Positions 35,695-45,314 of a DNA stretch of 64,000 nucleotides are shown here, piece by piece. Origin of the DNA: Mucispirillum schaedleri ASF457 (GTDB lineage Bacteria; Chrysiogenota; Deferribacteres; Deferribacterales; Mucispirillaceae); NCBI RefSeq assembly GCF_000487995.2, contig NZ_CP097562.1, positions 248,001 to 312,000 of the forward strand, given 5' to 3'. How positions within the stretch are numbered: position 1 is the stretch's first letter; each line of letters starts with the position of its first letter. Under the pieces are notes generated by a model that was not told where the DNA came from, did no database searches, and saw only the letters and a list, made by a program, of their open reading frames with translations. The translations under genes were made by a program, and so were the position numbers.

Positions 35695-36366
35695 TTAAAC
35701 TCTTTCTCCAAAAATACTGGTGCCTACTCTTACAAGTGTAGCACCACACATAACAGCTTCTTTAAAATCATGACTCATACCCATAGATAATATATTAAAA
35801 GTATCATTTTTATACTTATAAAATAGTGCTGCTGCCTGTTTAAAATAAGGTATATTTTTAGTTACATCTTCTTCATAAGGCGGCATAAACATTAAACCTT
35901 TTAATGTAATATTTTTATAATCTAATGCACTTTTTATAATATCATCAAGCAAAACTGGGTCTATACCATTTTTCTGCATTTCATAAGCTATGTTTATTTG
36001 TATTAAGATATTTTGTTTCTTATTAAGTTCATGAGCATATTTATCTATTAATGGTAATACATCAAGTCTATCTACAGAATGAATTAAGGAAAAATATTCT
36101 ACTATTTTTTTCAGCTTATTTGTCTGCACCTTTCCTATAAAATGAAACTCTAAGTCATTGTATTTACTGGATAAATATTCTATTTTAGGAACTGCTTCCT
36201 GCACTTTGCTTTCACCAAACATTTTAACATTATTCAATGCAAGCTCTGTCATTTTTTCTACACATTGTGTTTTTGATACTGCAAGTATATCTACATGATG
36301 ATTTGCCTGCTTTGATACTTCTTTTACACTATTTAATATTTCATTATAATTTTCTATAACACTCAC
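35695..36366 (-). CDS. YggS/PLPBP-family PLP homeostasis protein
   Basis: 223-aa TIM-barrel protein that binds PLP without known catalysis. PLP lysine in ILAVSKTQ (about 29-36), FGESKVQEAVPK, FHFIGKVQTNK, LSMGMSHDFKEAVMCGATLVRVGTSIFG at the end. It overlaps pgeF by 4 bp, a frequent pairing with yggT, and is probably involved in PLP balance. Confidence 0.94.
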   Translation of the reverse strand: MSVIENYNEILNSVKEVSKQANHHVDILAVSKTQCVEKMTELALNNVKMFGESKVQEAVPKIEYLSSKYNDLEFHFIGKVQTNKLKKIVEYFSLIHSVDRLDVLPLIDKYAHELNKKQNILIQINIAYEMQKNGIDPVLLDDIIKSALDYKNITLKGLMFMPPYEEDVTKNIPYFKQAAALFYKYKNDTFNILSMGMSHDFKEAVMCGATLVRVGTSIFGERV

Positions 36367-37124
36367 TGTCTTACTGCTCTTTGTATAGTTGTAACCATGC
36401 GGCCAGTTTTTCCATTTTCTAATCTATATGAGTAAAAGCCTTTACTACAGCATGAAGAATATTTACTTATTTCTATATTATCAATACTTAATCCATTATA
36501 AATTAAAGCATTAGATGCAAGTTTTTTCATATTTAGTAAATACTGTCCCTGCACTTTTTCTGTTAATGCCGAAGCTGGATTATATGCAGGGTTTAACTGA
36601 TTTACTAAATCATCACGAACTTCATAACATTGTTCACATATTCCTGCACCAATATAAGCATAAACTGGCATATCATCATATTTTTTAAAAAGTTTAAAAG
36701 CATTATCAATAATACCAGCATTTAAACTTCTCCAGCCACAGTGAAGTGACGAAATACATTTATTTCCTGCAAGCATTACAGGCAGACAATCTGCTGTAAT
36801 CACACCTAATGGCAGATTATTTTCATAAGTGAATAAACCATCTGCTTTTGAAAACATAATATCTGCAGCATTTTCTTTATTTACTTCTAAAACAGTATTA
36901 CAATGAATCTGATTTAAAGTAACGATATTATATGTTTTTGTAATATTTTGATAATAATAGTAATTTTTTATTACAGCAGTAATATCATCTCCTGTAAAAT
37001 ATCCCATATTTAAGCTGTTATATGGAGCACTGGAAAAACCACCATAACGAGTAGATGTTTTGATTTCTATCCCTATTGGTGCATTTTCTGCTGTAATGTA
37101 TGATTTAGTTTTACTAATATCCAT
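36363..37124 (-). CDS. pgeF: Purine nucleoside phosphorylase / laccase-domain protein (YfiH)
   Basis: 253 aa with the YfiH/multicopper-oxidase-like signatures TADCLPVMLAG, SLHCGWRSLNAG and a C-terminal CCSKGFYSYRLENGKTGRM. Members act on purine nucleosides or edit peptidoglycan (PgeF); which is true here cannot be seen. His and Cys zinc ligands are in these motifs. It overlaps yggS by 4 bp and follows a DUF192 gene by 3 bp. Confidence 0.92.
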   Translation of the reverse strand: MDISKTKSYITAENAPIGIEIKTSTRYGGFSSAPYNSLNMGYFTGDDITAVIKNYYYYQNITKTYNIVTLNQIHCNTVLEVNKENAADIMFSKADGLFTYENNLPLGVITADCLPVMLAGNKCISSLHCGWRSLNAGIIDNAFKLFKKYDDMPVYAYIGAGICEQCYEVRDDLVNQLNPAYNPASALTEKVQGQYLLNMKKLASNALIYNGLSIDNIEISKYSSCCSKGFYSYRLENGKTGRMVTTIQRAVRQ

Positions 37125-37127
37125 AAT

Positions 37128-37595
37128 TTATTTTACACCTGTTAGACATTTATTTAATCCATTTTGGTATTTTTTTTCACTTGTTTCAAATACTCCATCA
37201 CCATATATGATAACAGTTTTTATTCCGGATGGTGAATATTTTGCATCATTATTATATACTGTATATGTTTTATCTGCTTGTTTTATTACTCCCATAATGC
37301 GTATATCCATTTTCATACCTTCTGTATGAAAGTAATGAGTTTTAGCCTTATCATCTTTTTCTATAAAAAGCATACCGTCTTTTATAAATGTCTCATCTGT
37401 AAAATTAAGCATACCACATATTTTTTGTTCATCAGTATAAGCAATATATACATTCATCTTACATGAGCCTATTATGATATTATCTTCATAAAAAGTTACC
37501 TTAGAGCAGTTTGGCATTTTTGAAATAAAAATCTGTGCATAGCTTTGTGTTGAAATAAATAAGCATATTATTAAAGAAAATAATATTTTATACAT
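37128..37595 (-). CDS. DUF192 secreted protein
   Basis: 155 aa with a signal peptide (cleavage near SYAQ, about 20). Mature part matches DUF192: VYIAYTDEQKICGMLNF, DGMLFIEKDD and HTEGMKMDIRIMGV, with DGVFETSEKKYQNGL near the end. Function unknown in the family. It is the middle gene of a run whose neighbours are an outer-membrane-like protein and pgeF. Confidence 0.85.
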   Translation of the reverse strand: MYKILFSLIICLFISTQSYAQIFISKMPNCSKVTFYEDNIIIGSCKMNVYIAYTDEQKICGMLNFTDETFIKDGMLFIEKDDKAKTHYFHTEGMKMDIRIMGVIKQADKTYTVYNNDAKYSPSGIKTVIIYGDGVFETSEKKYQNGLNKCLTGVK

Positions 37596-37607
37596 ACATC
37601 ACCATTA

Positions 37608-38447
37608 CTAAAATCTATAAGAATAATAAATACCAATAGAATGCTCTCCTTCCTGAGCACTTCTTGTATTCAACTCTAAATAATTTGTATTATGCTTATA
37701 TGAATAAGCAAGATAAAAACCTTTATACCCTACTTTAAAAGTATTTTTCCACTGAATAGAATAATCTGTTTCATTTTCAATATTTCCGCTTGTGCTTGGA
37801 GCAAAAATATACTTAAACCAGCTTGAATATACAATCTCTATACCAGAAGAAAAAGTATATACAGGTACTTCATAAATAATATTTAATAAAAATCCATCAA
37901 AAGAATTTTCATTTCTGCCATAATATGCCTGATTATACCTTGCATAAAGATTTATTTTTAAATATGATAGTATTGGAATATTAAAATCAATACCAAATCC
38001 CATATAATGCTGCAGTAAATCATCAGAATCAAAAGTAAAGTTATAAGCAATTAAAAAATCTTTAAAAATATTTCTGCCACTTAGCTTCTGACCTGCCAGT
38101 GCTAAAAGTGATATTCTAGGATTTATCTCACCAAAAAGATAGTTATTGATTTCTCCAAATACATAAGGTTTATCATTATATATATAAAATATATCATGAA
38201 TATCAATATATCCAGAAAAATCAAAATAATCATATCGTAGATTAAGCCCTAAGGTAGTAACAGTATCTGGCTTAGATTCTTCATAAGGTCTGATAGAATT
38301 AAATTTATAATCCATAGATATATCAGCACTACCATAAAAATCTTTATTAGAAAAATGATTTTTAGTATTATTATTAAACATATTATTTTGTGCAAAAACA
38401 ACACAAGGCAGTATTATTAATATAACAATAATAATTATTTGTTTCAT
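37608..38447 (-). CDS. Predicted outer-membrane beta-barrel protein
   Basis: 279 aa, signal peptide (about 1-20, ending VFAQ), then a sequence rich in Tyr, Phe and Asn with alternating hydrophobic strands. It ends GIYYSYRF with a terminal Phe, the usual BAM recognition pattern. No family is recognised; porin-like or enzyme-like barrels are both possible. It sits between the acyl-CoA synthetase gene and the DUF192 gene, all on the same strand. Confidence 0.7.
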   Translation of the reverse strand: MKQIIIIVILIILPCVVFAQNNMFNNNTKNHFSNKDFYGSADISMDYKFNSIRPYEESKPDTVTTLGLNLRYDYFDFSGYIDIHDIFYIYNDKPYVFGEINNYLFGEINPRISLLALAGQKLSGRNIFKDFLIAYNFTFDSDDLLQHYMGFGIDFNIPILSYLKINLYARYNQAYYGRNENSFDGFLLNIIYEVPVYTFSSGIEIVYSSWFKYIFAPSTSGNIENETDYSIQWKNTFKVGYKGFYLAYSYKHNTNYLELNTRSAQEGEHSIGIYYSYRF

Positions 38448-38469
38448 AATTATGCAATAGATTAAATTA

Positions 38470-40020
38470 TTAATCTATTTTAAATTCACCATTTAAAACT
38501 TTCGCTTTTAACTCTCGTTTTAAAACTTTACCAGTTGCTGTGAGTGGCAGCTCATTAACTATAACAATATGTTTTGGTGTTTTAAATGATGCTAAGCATT
38601 CTTTTAAATGTGCTTTTATATCTGATACAGTAAGATTTGAGTTTTCATTTTTCATAACATAAGCAAGTATCATTTCATCTCTACCTTCTATAGGAACACC
38701 AATTACTGCAACTGCTTCAACTCCATCTAACTGTTTAATAATATCTTCCACTTCTCTTGGGTATACATTCATACCTTTTGAAATAATTAAATCTTTTTTC
38801 CTGTCAACTATATATATAAAACCATCTTCATCAAGTTTAGCAAAATCACCAGTAAAAAGCCAGCCATTGCGTATAGCATCATCTGTTGCTTTTGGCATAT
38901 GATAATAGCCTTTCATAACATTGCCTCCTTTTACAATCAATTCACCAACTTCACCAACAGGCACTTCATTTTCTTCTTCATCTACTATTTTAACCTGTAT
39001 ACCTGGCATTGGTTTACCAACACTATCTGCTCTGTGATATTCCACAGTATTAACAGCAACAACAGGTGATGCTTCAGAAAGTCCATATCCTTCAACAATA
39101 GGGACACCAAATTTTTTCTCAAAAGCATCAAGTGTATCAGAAGAAATCGGTGCTCCACCTGAAATATGCAGCTGAATTGGATAAAAAAACTTAATAAACC
39201 ATTTTGGCATTTGTGCTTTTATTAAAGCCTGATAAACCTGCGGCACACCAACCATTACTTTAGGTCTTTTAAATATTAAAGTCTGTCTGAATTTTTTAGT
39301 TTTAAGCTCCATAACTGATGCAAACATAATAATACTGCAGCCTATATACATAGGATATAAAACTGATGTCATAAGAGTATATGAATGAAATATTGGCAAA
39401 AATAAAAGAAATTTTTTAGATGACTGCCATTTTAATGCACCATCTATAGATTCTGCATCATTTAACATATTGCCATGGCTTAACATTGCACCCTTTGGGT
39501 GACCTGTTGTTCCTGAGGTATAAACAAAAAAAGCTAAGTCATCATAACCAAAGTTATATTCTAACGGCTCATCAGAAAATGGGGCAGATGCTTCTGTAAC
39601 ATTAATTGAATTACAGTTGATTTTTTCCCAGCTTAAAATATCTTCTAAAGAAGAAACATTATCTTTTAAATAGTTTGCATACTCTGCATATTTTTCAGAT
39701 AAAAATACATATTTTGTATAACTGTCATTTAAAATATAAGCAAATTCACTTTCTCTAAGCATATTATTTACTGGAATAGCAACAGCTCCAGTCTTAAAAA
39801 TAGTAACAAGAGATATAATATAATGAGCTGAATTTTCCATAATTACAGCTACTTTATCGCCTTTTTTTAAGCCTTTTTCTTTCAGCATACGAGCAGCTTT
39901 ATTTGCAATTTTTTCCACCTGCATGTATGTATAAACTTTATCTTCAAAATATACAAGGGGTTTATTTTTCCAGCGTTTTGCTTGAATTGTCATCATTTCG
40001 CCAAGATTAGGATATCTCAT
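38470..40020 (-). CDS. Long-chain fatty-acid--CoA ligase / AMP-binding enzyme
   Basis: 516 aa, ANL superfamily. Motifs: YTSGTTGHPKGAMLSHGNM (AMP-binding P-loop), EGYGLSEASPVVA, GWLFTGDFAKLDEDGFIYIVDRKKDLIISKGMNVYP, and the catalytic lysine in TATGKVLKREL. Activates fatty acids or related carboxylates; exact substrate not visible. 40 bp separate it from the upstream BFN gene. Confidence 0.93.
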   Translation of the reverse strand: MRYPNLGEMMTIQAKRWKNKPLVYFEDKVYTYMQVEKIANKAARMLKEKGLKKGDKVAVIMENSAHYIISLVTIFKTGAVAIPVNNMLRESEFAYILNDSYTKYVFLSEKYAEYANYLKDNVSSLEDILSWEKINCNSINVTEASAPFSDEPLEYNFGYDDLAFFVYTSGTTGHPKGAMLSHGNMLNDAESIDGALKWQSSKKFLLFLPIFHSYTLMTSVLYPMYIGCSIIMFASVMELKTKKFRQTLIFKRPKVMVGVPQVYQALIKAQMPKWFIKFFYPIQLHISGGAPISSDTLDAFEKKFGVPIVEGYGLSEASPVVAVNTVEYHRADSVGKPMPGIQVKIVDEEENEVPVGEVGELIVKGGNVMKGYYHMPKATDDAIRNGWLFTGDFAKLDEDGFIYIVDRKKDLIISKGMNVYPREVEDIIKQLDGVEAVAVIGVPIEGRDEMILAYVMKNENSNLTVSDIKAHLKECLASFKTPKHIVIVNELPLTATGKVLKRELKAKVLNGEFKID

Positions 40021-40059
40021 AATAACAACCTCTTTATTTTTATAGTAAAACTAAACTAA

Positions 40060-40464
40060 TTATATAATTACAAGTCCATATTTTTCTAAAACACAGGCTT
40101 CTGCATATATTGGAACATTCATTCTTAAACCTACTGCAATAGCATCTGATGGTCTGCAGTCTATAACTTTTTCTTCTCCATTTACATTAAAGAACATTTT
40201 AGCATAAAATATATCTTGACTGCAACCATCTATTAATATCTTTGTTAAAACTATGCTGTCTGAAAGATTTAATATAGAGCTTATTAAATCATAAGTCATA
40301 GGACGTGGTGGTTTAATAGATTCTTTCCATGAAGCCACTGTTTCCCCTTCTCTTTCTCCTACATATATATGTAAATATCGTTCTTGATTATCCTGCAAAA
40401 GCATTAAATATCTTGACTGAACAGGCTCTTTAATTATGCGTTTAAAAAATAGACGAATTAACAT
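40060..40464 (-). CDS. Bifunctional-nuclease (BFN) domain protein, DUF151
   Basis: 134 aa with the family core GEEKVIDCRPSDAIAVGLRM and PIYAEACVLEKYG. BFN proteins have been reported as nucleases in plants; the bacterial role is unclear. It follows miaB by 1 bp, and the two are paired in many genomes. Confidence 0.88.
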   Translation of the reverse strand: MLIRLFFKRIIKEPVQSRYLMLLQDNQERYLHIYVGEREGETVASWKESIKPPRPMTYDLISSILNLSDSIVLTKILIDGCSQDIFYAKMFFNVNGEEKVIDCRPSDAIAVGLRMNVPIYAEACVLEKYGLVII

Positions 40465-40465
40465 A

Positions 40466-41779
40466 TTATACCTCTATACCATACATACAGTTTCTTTTTG
40501 CAGTATCAATTAATACATTTACTATGCTTCCATATTCTAACTTATTTTTAGATGAAAAAGCAACCTTTCTATTATATATATTTAATCCATAATATGAATA
40601 TTCTTTTGTTTCATCAATATCTGTAACTAAAACTTGAGTAGTAATCCCTTTCATTTCAGTAAGTTTTTTATCATAAAGGCTGTCCTGAAATGTAAAAAGA
40701 GTATTTAACCTTTCAGATTTCACATTTGCAGGAACATTATCTTCAATATCAAATGCTTTTGTGCCAGGGCGTGGAGAATAATTAAATGCAAATATTCTGT
40801 CATACCCTATTTCTTCTACTGCTTTTAATGTAGCATTAAAATCTTCATCTGTTTCATTTGGAAAACCTATGATAAAATCTGATGAAAACTCTATGTCAGG
40901 CATAATTTTCCGTGCCAGTTCTATTTTTTCTTTATAATCTTCATAAGTATATTTTCTATTCATAGCTTTAAGAATAATATTAGAGCCTGATTGTAAAGGC
41001 AAATGAAGATAACGGTATACTTTTTCGTTTTCAGCCATTGCATTAATCATATTGATAGAAAAATCTTTAGGGTGTGATGTTACAAACCTTATTCTTTCTA
41101 AACCATCTATTTTATTTACCATTGATAAAAGTTTAGGAAAATTAATATCTTCTGATAAATTTTTACCATAAGAATTAACATTCTGTCCTAAAAGACATAC
41201 TTCTTTTGCACCTTTATCAATAAGTGATTTTATTTCATTTAAGATTTCTGTAGAAGGTCTTGAAACTTCTCTGCCGCGAACATAAGGAACAATACAGTAA
41301 CTGCAAAAATTATTGCAGCCCTTCATTATAGTAACATTTGCAGCAATTTTATCTTTCCTGTTGAAATTTGAAATAGAAAAAGATGAACTATCTATATATG
41401 TATCTGCAAATCTTTCACCATTTATTGCTCTTTCTATAATATTATCAATATGGGATATAGCATCTGTACCCATAACAAAATTAACTACTTTATTATTTTT
41501 TAGAAATTTATTGCCTTCCTGTTGAGCAACACAACCAGAGATACCAACTATTATATTAGGATTTTTCTCTTTTAAAAGTCTGATTTGACCTAAATAGCTT
41601 AATATTTTAACCTGTGGTTTTTCTCTTACACTGCATGTATTTAATACAATAAAATCAGAATCATTTACTTTATCTGAAGGAATATACCCTTTTGCTTCTA
41701 AAGCTGCTGCAATTCTTTCAGTATCATACTCATTCATAGCACAACCAAATGTGTATATAAAATAATGTTTTGTAGTCAT
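40466..41779 (-). CDS. miaB: tRNA (N6-isopentenyl adenosine(37)-C2)-methylthiotransferase
   Basis: Radical-SAM enzyme adding a methylthio group to i6A37 of tRNA. 437 aa: N-terminal UPF0004 domain with conserved Cys in YTFGCAMNEYDTE, NTCSVRE and GISGCVAQQ; the radical-SAM triad CNNFCSYC before IVPYVRGRE; a C-terminal TRAM domain (about 375-437). MiaB rather than RimO or MtaB by the NTCSVREKP and RPGTKA segments. Confidence 0.95.
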   Translation of the reverse strand: MTTKHYFIYTFGCAMNEYDTERIAAALEAKGYIPSDKVNDSDFIVLNTCSVREKPQVKILSYLGQIRLLKEKNPNIIVGISGCVAQQEGNKFLKNNKVVNFVMGTDAISHIDNIIERAINGERFADTYIDSSSFSISNFNRKDKIAANVTIMKGCNNFCSYCIVPYVRGREVSRPSTEILNEIKSLIDKGAKEVCLLGQNVNSYGKNLSEDINFPKLLSMVNKIDGLERIRFVTSHPKDFSINMINAMAENEKVYRYLHLPLQSGSNIILKAMNRKYTYEDYKEKIELARKIMPDIEFSSDFIIGFPNETDEDFNATLKAVEEIGYDRIFAFNYSPRPGTKAFDIEDNVPANVKSERLNTLFTFQDSLYDKKLTEMKGITTQVLVTDIDETKEYSYYGLNIYNRKVAFSSKNKLEYGSIVNVLIDTAKRNCMYGIEV

Positions 41780-41800
41780 AAATATCCTTATAAGTTTATT

Positions 41801-43240
41801 TTAATAGGCACCTTTTTTTTGAAAAACAGCACCTGGAGTTTTAAACAATATTACAATATCAAGCCATATTGACCAGTTTAATACATACCATGAATCTTTT
41901 GCTACACGCATTTCATAGTTTAATTCATTTCTTCCGCTTATCTGCCAAAGCCCAGTAATACCAGGATGCACCATATAGTAATATGATGATAATTCTTTAT
42001 AATATTTATCTAATTCATCCTGTAAAACAGGTCTTGGACCTACAAAACTCATTTCCCCTTTTAAAACATTAAATATCTGGGGCAATTCATCAAGTGATGA
42101 TTTTCTTAAAAATCTGCCTACTTTAGTGATTCTAGGGTCCTTTTTCAGTTTATAGTATGTATTCCATTCTTTTCTAATTTCTTCGTCATTAGCAAGTATT
42201 TCTTTTAACCTGACATCAGCATCTTGATACATAGAGCGGAATTTTAAAACTTTAAACTCTTTTCCATACCTTCCAACTCTTTTATGTCCATAAAAAACAG
42301 GCCCTTTGGATGTTGATTTAATTAAAACTGCTATAAAACCAATCAAAATAAGCAAAAATGGCAGCAGTATTATAGATAATATAATATCACACAACCTTTT
42401 TATAATACTATTCAGCAAAGATTTAAAATTATTATTAATTTGTATATAATTTAAGCCTGTATATAAAAGCTGAACAGCTTCTGTATTGGAAAATCCTATG
42501 CCTTGAGAATCTAGCACTATCAATAATTTATTTAAATTAATCTGCAGATTATTTAGTATCTTTTCAAAAGATTTGTCTACTTCATTTTTTATAACAACAG
42601 CAGAAGTTATATTATATTTTTTAATAATACTTTCAATATCAGAAATATGTCCTAAAATTTTTTGGCTGCCTGTATATTTGCAGTTATCTGTTAAAACTAC
42701 ACCTGCTGCATAAAAACATAAACCATTTTCATGAAGTATACTATGCTTTACATGGTCTAAATAATTAGAATATCCAATAATAACAATATTTTCTGCAAAA
42801 AATTTTCTGTTTAAAACTTTTGTTTTTAAAATATATCTGAATAATGTAACAAATATCATCAAATATACAAATAAAAAAATTAAAAAAAGTCTTGAAACAA
42901 AATTAGAAAGTTTGCCTAATGATACTATTGAAAATACAACAAGAAAAGTCATAAAACATGACAGCAGCAAGCGTCTGCTTTCATGCCAGAAAGGTTTTTT
43001 TAAAGTATATAAATTTCTATAAGCAAGCATTAATATAAATATAACAGGTATCCACCATAAACCAGTAGCTAAATATTCTAATAAAAAAGCAAACGGAGCA
43101 GCAGACATAAAGCTGTCAGTCAATATTCTTGTATTATATGCTAAAATTAAAGAAACAAAATATGCAGCAATATCTCCTGCTAATAATATAAGTATAAATA
43201 TTATATTTTTAATATGCAGTTTACTATTGTTGTTATTCAA
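41801..43240 (-). CDS. Polyprenyl glycosylphosphotransferase (WbaP-like)
   Basis: 479 aa with four or five N-terminal membrane helices (about 10-135), a central nucleotide-sugar-fold region, one more helix (about 270-295), and the catalytic bacterial sugar transferase domain: KRLCDIILSIILLPF, GRYGKEFKVLKFRSMY, RKSSLDELPQIFNVLKGEMS and GITGLWQISGRNE. It transfers a sugar-1-phosphate to undecaprenyl phosphate to begin O-antigen or exopolysaccharide units. It overlaps the GT9 gene by 8 bp, linking it to LPS genes. Confidence 0.9.
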   Translation of the reverse strand: MNNNNSKLHIKNIIFILILLAGDIAAYFVSLILAYNTRILTDSFMSAAPFAFLLEYLATGLWWIPVIFILMLAYRNLYTLKKPFWHESRRLLLSCFMTFLVVFSIVSLGKLSNFVSRLFLIFLFVYLMIFVTLFRYILKTKVLNRKFFAENIVIIGYSNYLDHVKHSILHENGLCFYAAGVVLTDNCKYTGSQKILGHISDIESIIKKYNITSAVVIKNEVDKSFEKILNNLQINLNKLLIVLDSQGIGFSNTEAVQLLYTGLNYIQINNNFKSLLNSIIKRLCDIILSIILLPFLLILIGFIAVLIKSTSKGPVFYGHKRVGRYGKEFKVLKFRSMYQDADVRLKEILANDEEIRKEWNTYYKLKKDPRITKVGRFLRKSSLDELPQIFNVLKGEMSFVGPRPVLQDELDKYYKELSSYYYMVHPGITGLWQISGRNELNYEMRVAKDSWYVLNWSIWLDIVILFKTPGAVFQKKGAY

Positions 43241-44363
43241 GATTTACTCCTAATGCTAAATCTATTTTTGATATAACACTTTCTACAGGTATACTATCCA
43301 TACAGTCTGGTTTATCCATTGTGCATTTTTCATCACCATAAAGGTTTTGGCATCCAGAGCAGCCGTTAGAATATATGATATATACATTATCGCCAACAGG
43401 TGAATATCTTTTTTTATCTGTTGGACCATAAAGCCCTACTACCTTTTTACCTAGAAATACACCAGTGTGCAGAACTGATGTATCACATGATATAATAAGA
43501 GCAGCACTGGATATAAGTTTTATTTTATCTGCAAAATCAAGCCTGCCTACAAGAAAATCAATATCTGCACTGCTGCCTGCAAGCTCATTAAATGCTTCTG
43601 CTTCCTCTAAATTCTTTTTATCACCAATTAATGCTGCCCTGTATCCAAGTTTATTTAAATGCTCTACTATAATTTTCCAGTTACTTTGACTGTATTTTCT
43701 ATTATTCTGCTCAATATTGTCTGCAAAAATATCAATTACTACAATCTTATCATCAGCAATTTCTGCTTGTTTTACTTCTATTTCATTCTTATTTACTTTT
43801 AAGCCAATAGATGAAAGTAAAAAAGAATAGTTTGCTGTTTCATGTATATCAAAAGAATAATCAGCCACTTTATCATAAGCAAAATGTCTGTGCTCTCCCT
43901 CTGTTTTAAACCCAATTTTATAAGATGCTTTTGCAGTCTGAGTCATTATTGCTTCAAAACGAGACCATGCCCCAAAATCTATCCATAAATCAAAATGACC
44001 TGCATTTTTTACTATTTTCATACTTTTTGATAAGTCATTGGAAAAAAGCCTTACTGTATTATCTATGCCTTCTATTTCTGAAGCAATATTAAAATTATCC
44101 TCACCAGTAAAATAAGTTATTTTTGCATTTGGATATGTTTTTTTTAATACTTTAACAGATGAAGATGTAAAAATAGTATCTCTTACAGAAGTAATTTTTA
44201 AAAGTGCTATTTTATTAACAACTTCAGGTTTGTATGCCTGACGAATGTTAGAAAACCCTGTTAATGTAAATAAAACAGGAAGACCTATAAGAGAATCTTT
44301 CTTTTTTAATACAGAATTATCAATAAGTTTTTTTAATTTCTGCTTACCAAAATTAAATTTCAT
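43233..44363 (-). CDS. Glycosyltransferase family 9 (heptosyltransferase-like)
   Basis: 376 aa. GT-B fold features: N-terminal KIALLKITSVRDTIFTSSSVKVLKK and the C-terminal LISCDTSVLHTGVFLGKKVVGLYGPTD with YSPVGDNV, the ADP-heptose-binding end of GT9. Located 1 bp after hldD, so heptose is the expected donor. The closing cysteines (CSGCQNLYGDEKC) are the usual GT9 tail. It probably adds heptose to the LPS inner core. Confidence 0.9.
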   Translation of the reverse strand: MKFNFGKQKLKKLIDNSVLKKKDSLIGLPVLFTLTGFSNIRQAYKPEVVNKIALLKITSVRDTIFTSSSVKVLKKTYPNAKITYFTGEDNFNIASEIEGIDNTVRLFSNDLSKSMKIVKNAGHFDLWIDFGAWSRFEAIMTQTAKASYKIGFKTEGEHRHFAYDKVADYSFDIHETANYSFLLSSIGLKVNKNEIEVKQAEIADDKIVVIDIFADNIEQNNRKYSQSNWKIIVEHLNKLGYRAALIGDKKNLEEAEAFNELAGSSADIDFLVGRLDFADKIKLISSAALIISCDTSVLHTGVFLGKKVVGLYGPTDKKRYSPVGDNVYIIYSNGCSGCQNLYGDEKCTMDKPDCMDSIPVESVISKIDLALGVNLE

Positions 44364-45304
44364 TAAATAATATATCCGCCGCTTTTTTCTAAGATTTCAG
44401 CATATTTTAATGTTCCTGATTTAAGGCTTGTAAAAGGCTTATCATATCCAGCATTACGAAGTTTTGTAATATTGCTTTCTGTAAATGTTTGATATTTGCC
44501 TTTTAAGCTGTCAGGAAATGGTATATATTCCACTTTTGCATTTATATATTTTTCTTTTAAAGCATTAGCTATTTCACAAAAACTTTCTGCATGACCTGTT
44601 CCACAGTTAAAAATACCTGATTTATCAGGATTATCATAAAAGAACATGTTAACTGATACTACATCATCTACATATATAAAATCTCTTCTAAAATTTTCAC
44701 TTCCTTCAAAAAGTTTCATAGGCTCATTATTCTTTATTTGATTAAACATATGAAAAGCAACTGATGCCATTTTACCTTTATGGTTTTCCTGCGGACCATA
44801 TACATTAAAATATCTAAGTCCTACAACCTGACTTTCAATATCTGCAAAATGCTGGTTTAAATACCTGTCAAACTGATATTTACTGAAAGCATACACATTT
44901 AATGGATATTCGCATTTTTCTTCTTCAATAAATCCATTATCCCCATTACCATATACAGATGCACTTGATGCATAAAATAAACGAACATTATGTTTCTGGC
45001 ATACATTAAAAGTATCTTTTGTGCATTCATAATTATTTTTCATCATATATTTGCCATCTGTTTCCATAGTGTTAGATGATGCACCTTGATGAAACACTGC
45101 TTTCACATTATTATTTGCAAGAAATTCTTTTATATTAAAATCAGTTTTATCTATATAATCATAAAATTTGATTTTATTTAAATTTTTATGTTTAGAAGCA
45201 TTTGATAAATTATCAACTATTATTATTTTATCAATTCCTCTCTCATTTAATCCTTTAACAATATTTGAGCCTATAAATCCAGCTCCACCAGTTACAATTA
45301 TCAT
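44363..45304 (-). CDS. hldD: ADP-L-glycero-D-manno-heptose 6-epimerase
   Basis: Last step of ADP-heptose synthesis for LPS. 313 aa SDR enzyme: TGGAGFIGSNIVKGL, HQGASSNTMETDG (family-specific), ASSASVYGNG, then a YxxxK pair in YAFSKYQFD. RRDFIYVDDV near 210 and FNCGTGHAESF follow. Directly after hldE (10 bp), giving an ADP-heptose pair. Confidence 0.95.
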   Translation of the reverse strand: MIIVTGGAGFIGSNIVKGLNERGIDKIIIVDNLSNASKHKNLNKIKFYDYIDKTDFNIKEFLANNNVKAVFHQGASSNTMETDGKYMMKNNYECTKDTFNVCQKHNVRLFYASSASVYGNGDNGFIEEEKCEYPLNVYAFSKYQFDRYLNQHFADIESQVVGLRYFNVYGPQENHKGKMASVAFHMFNQIKNNEPMKLFEGSENFRRDFIYVDDVVSVNMFFYDNPDKSGIFNCGTGHAESFCEIANALKEKYINAKVEYIPFPDSLKGKYQTFTESNITKLRNAGYDKPFTSLKSGTLKYAEILEKSGGYII

Positions 45305-45314
45305 ATCAATGCTC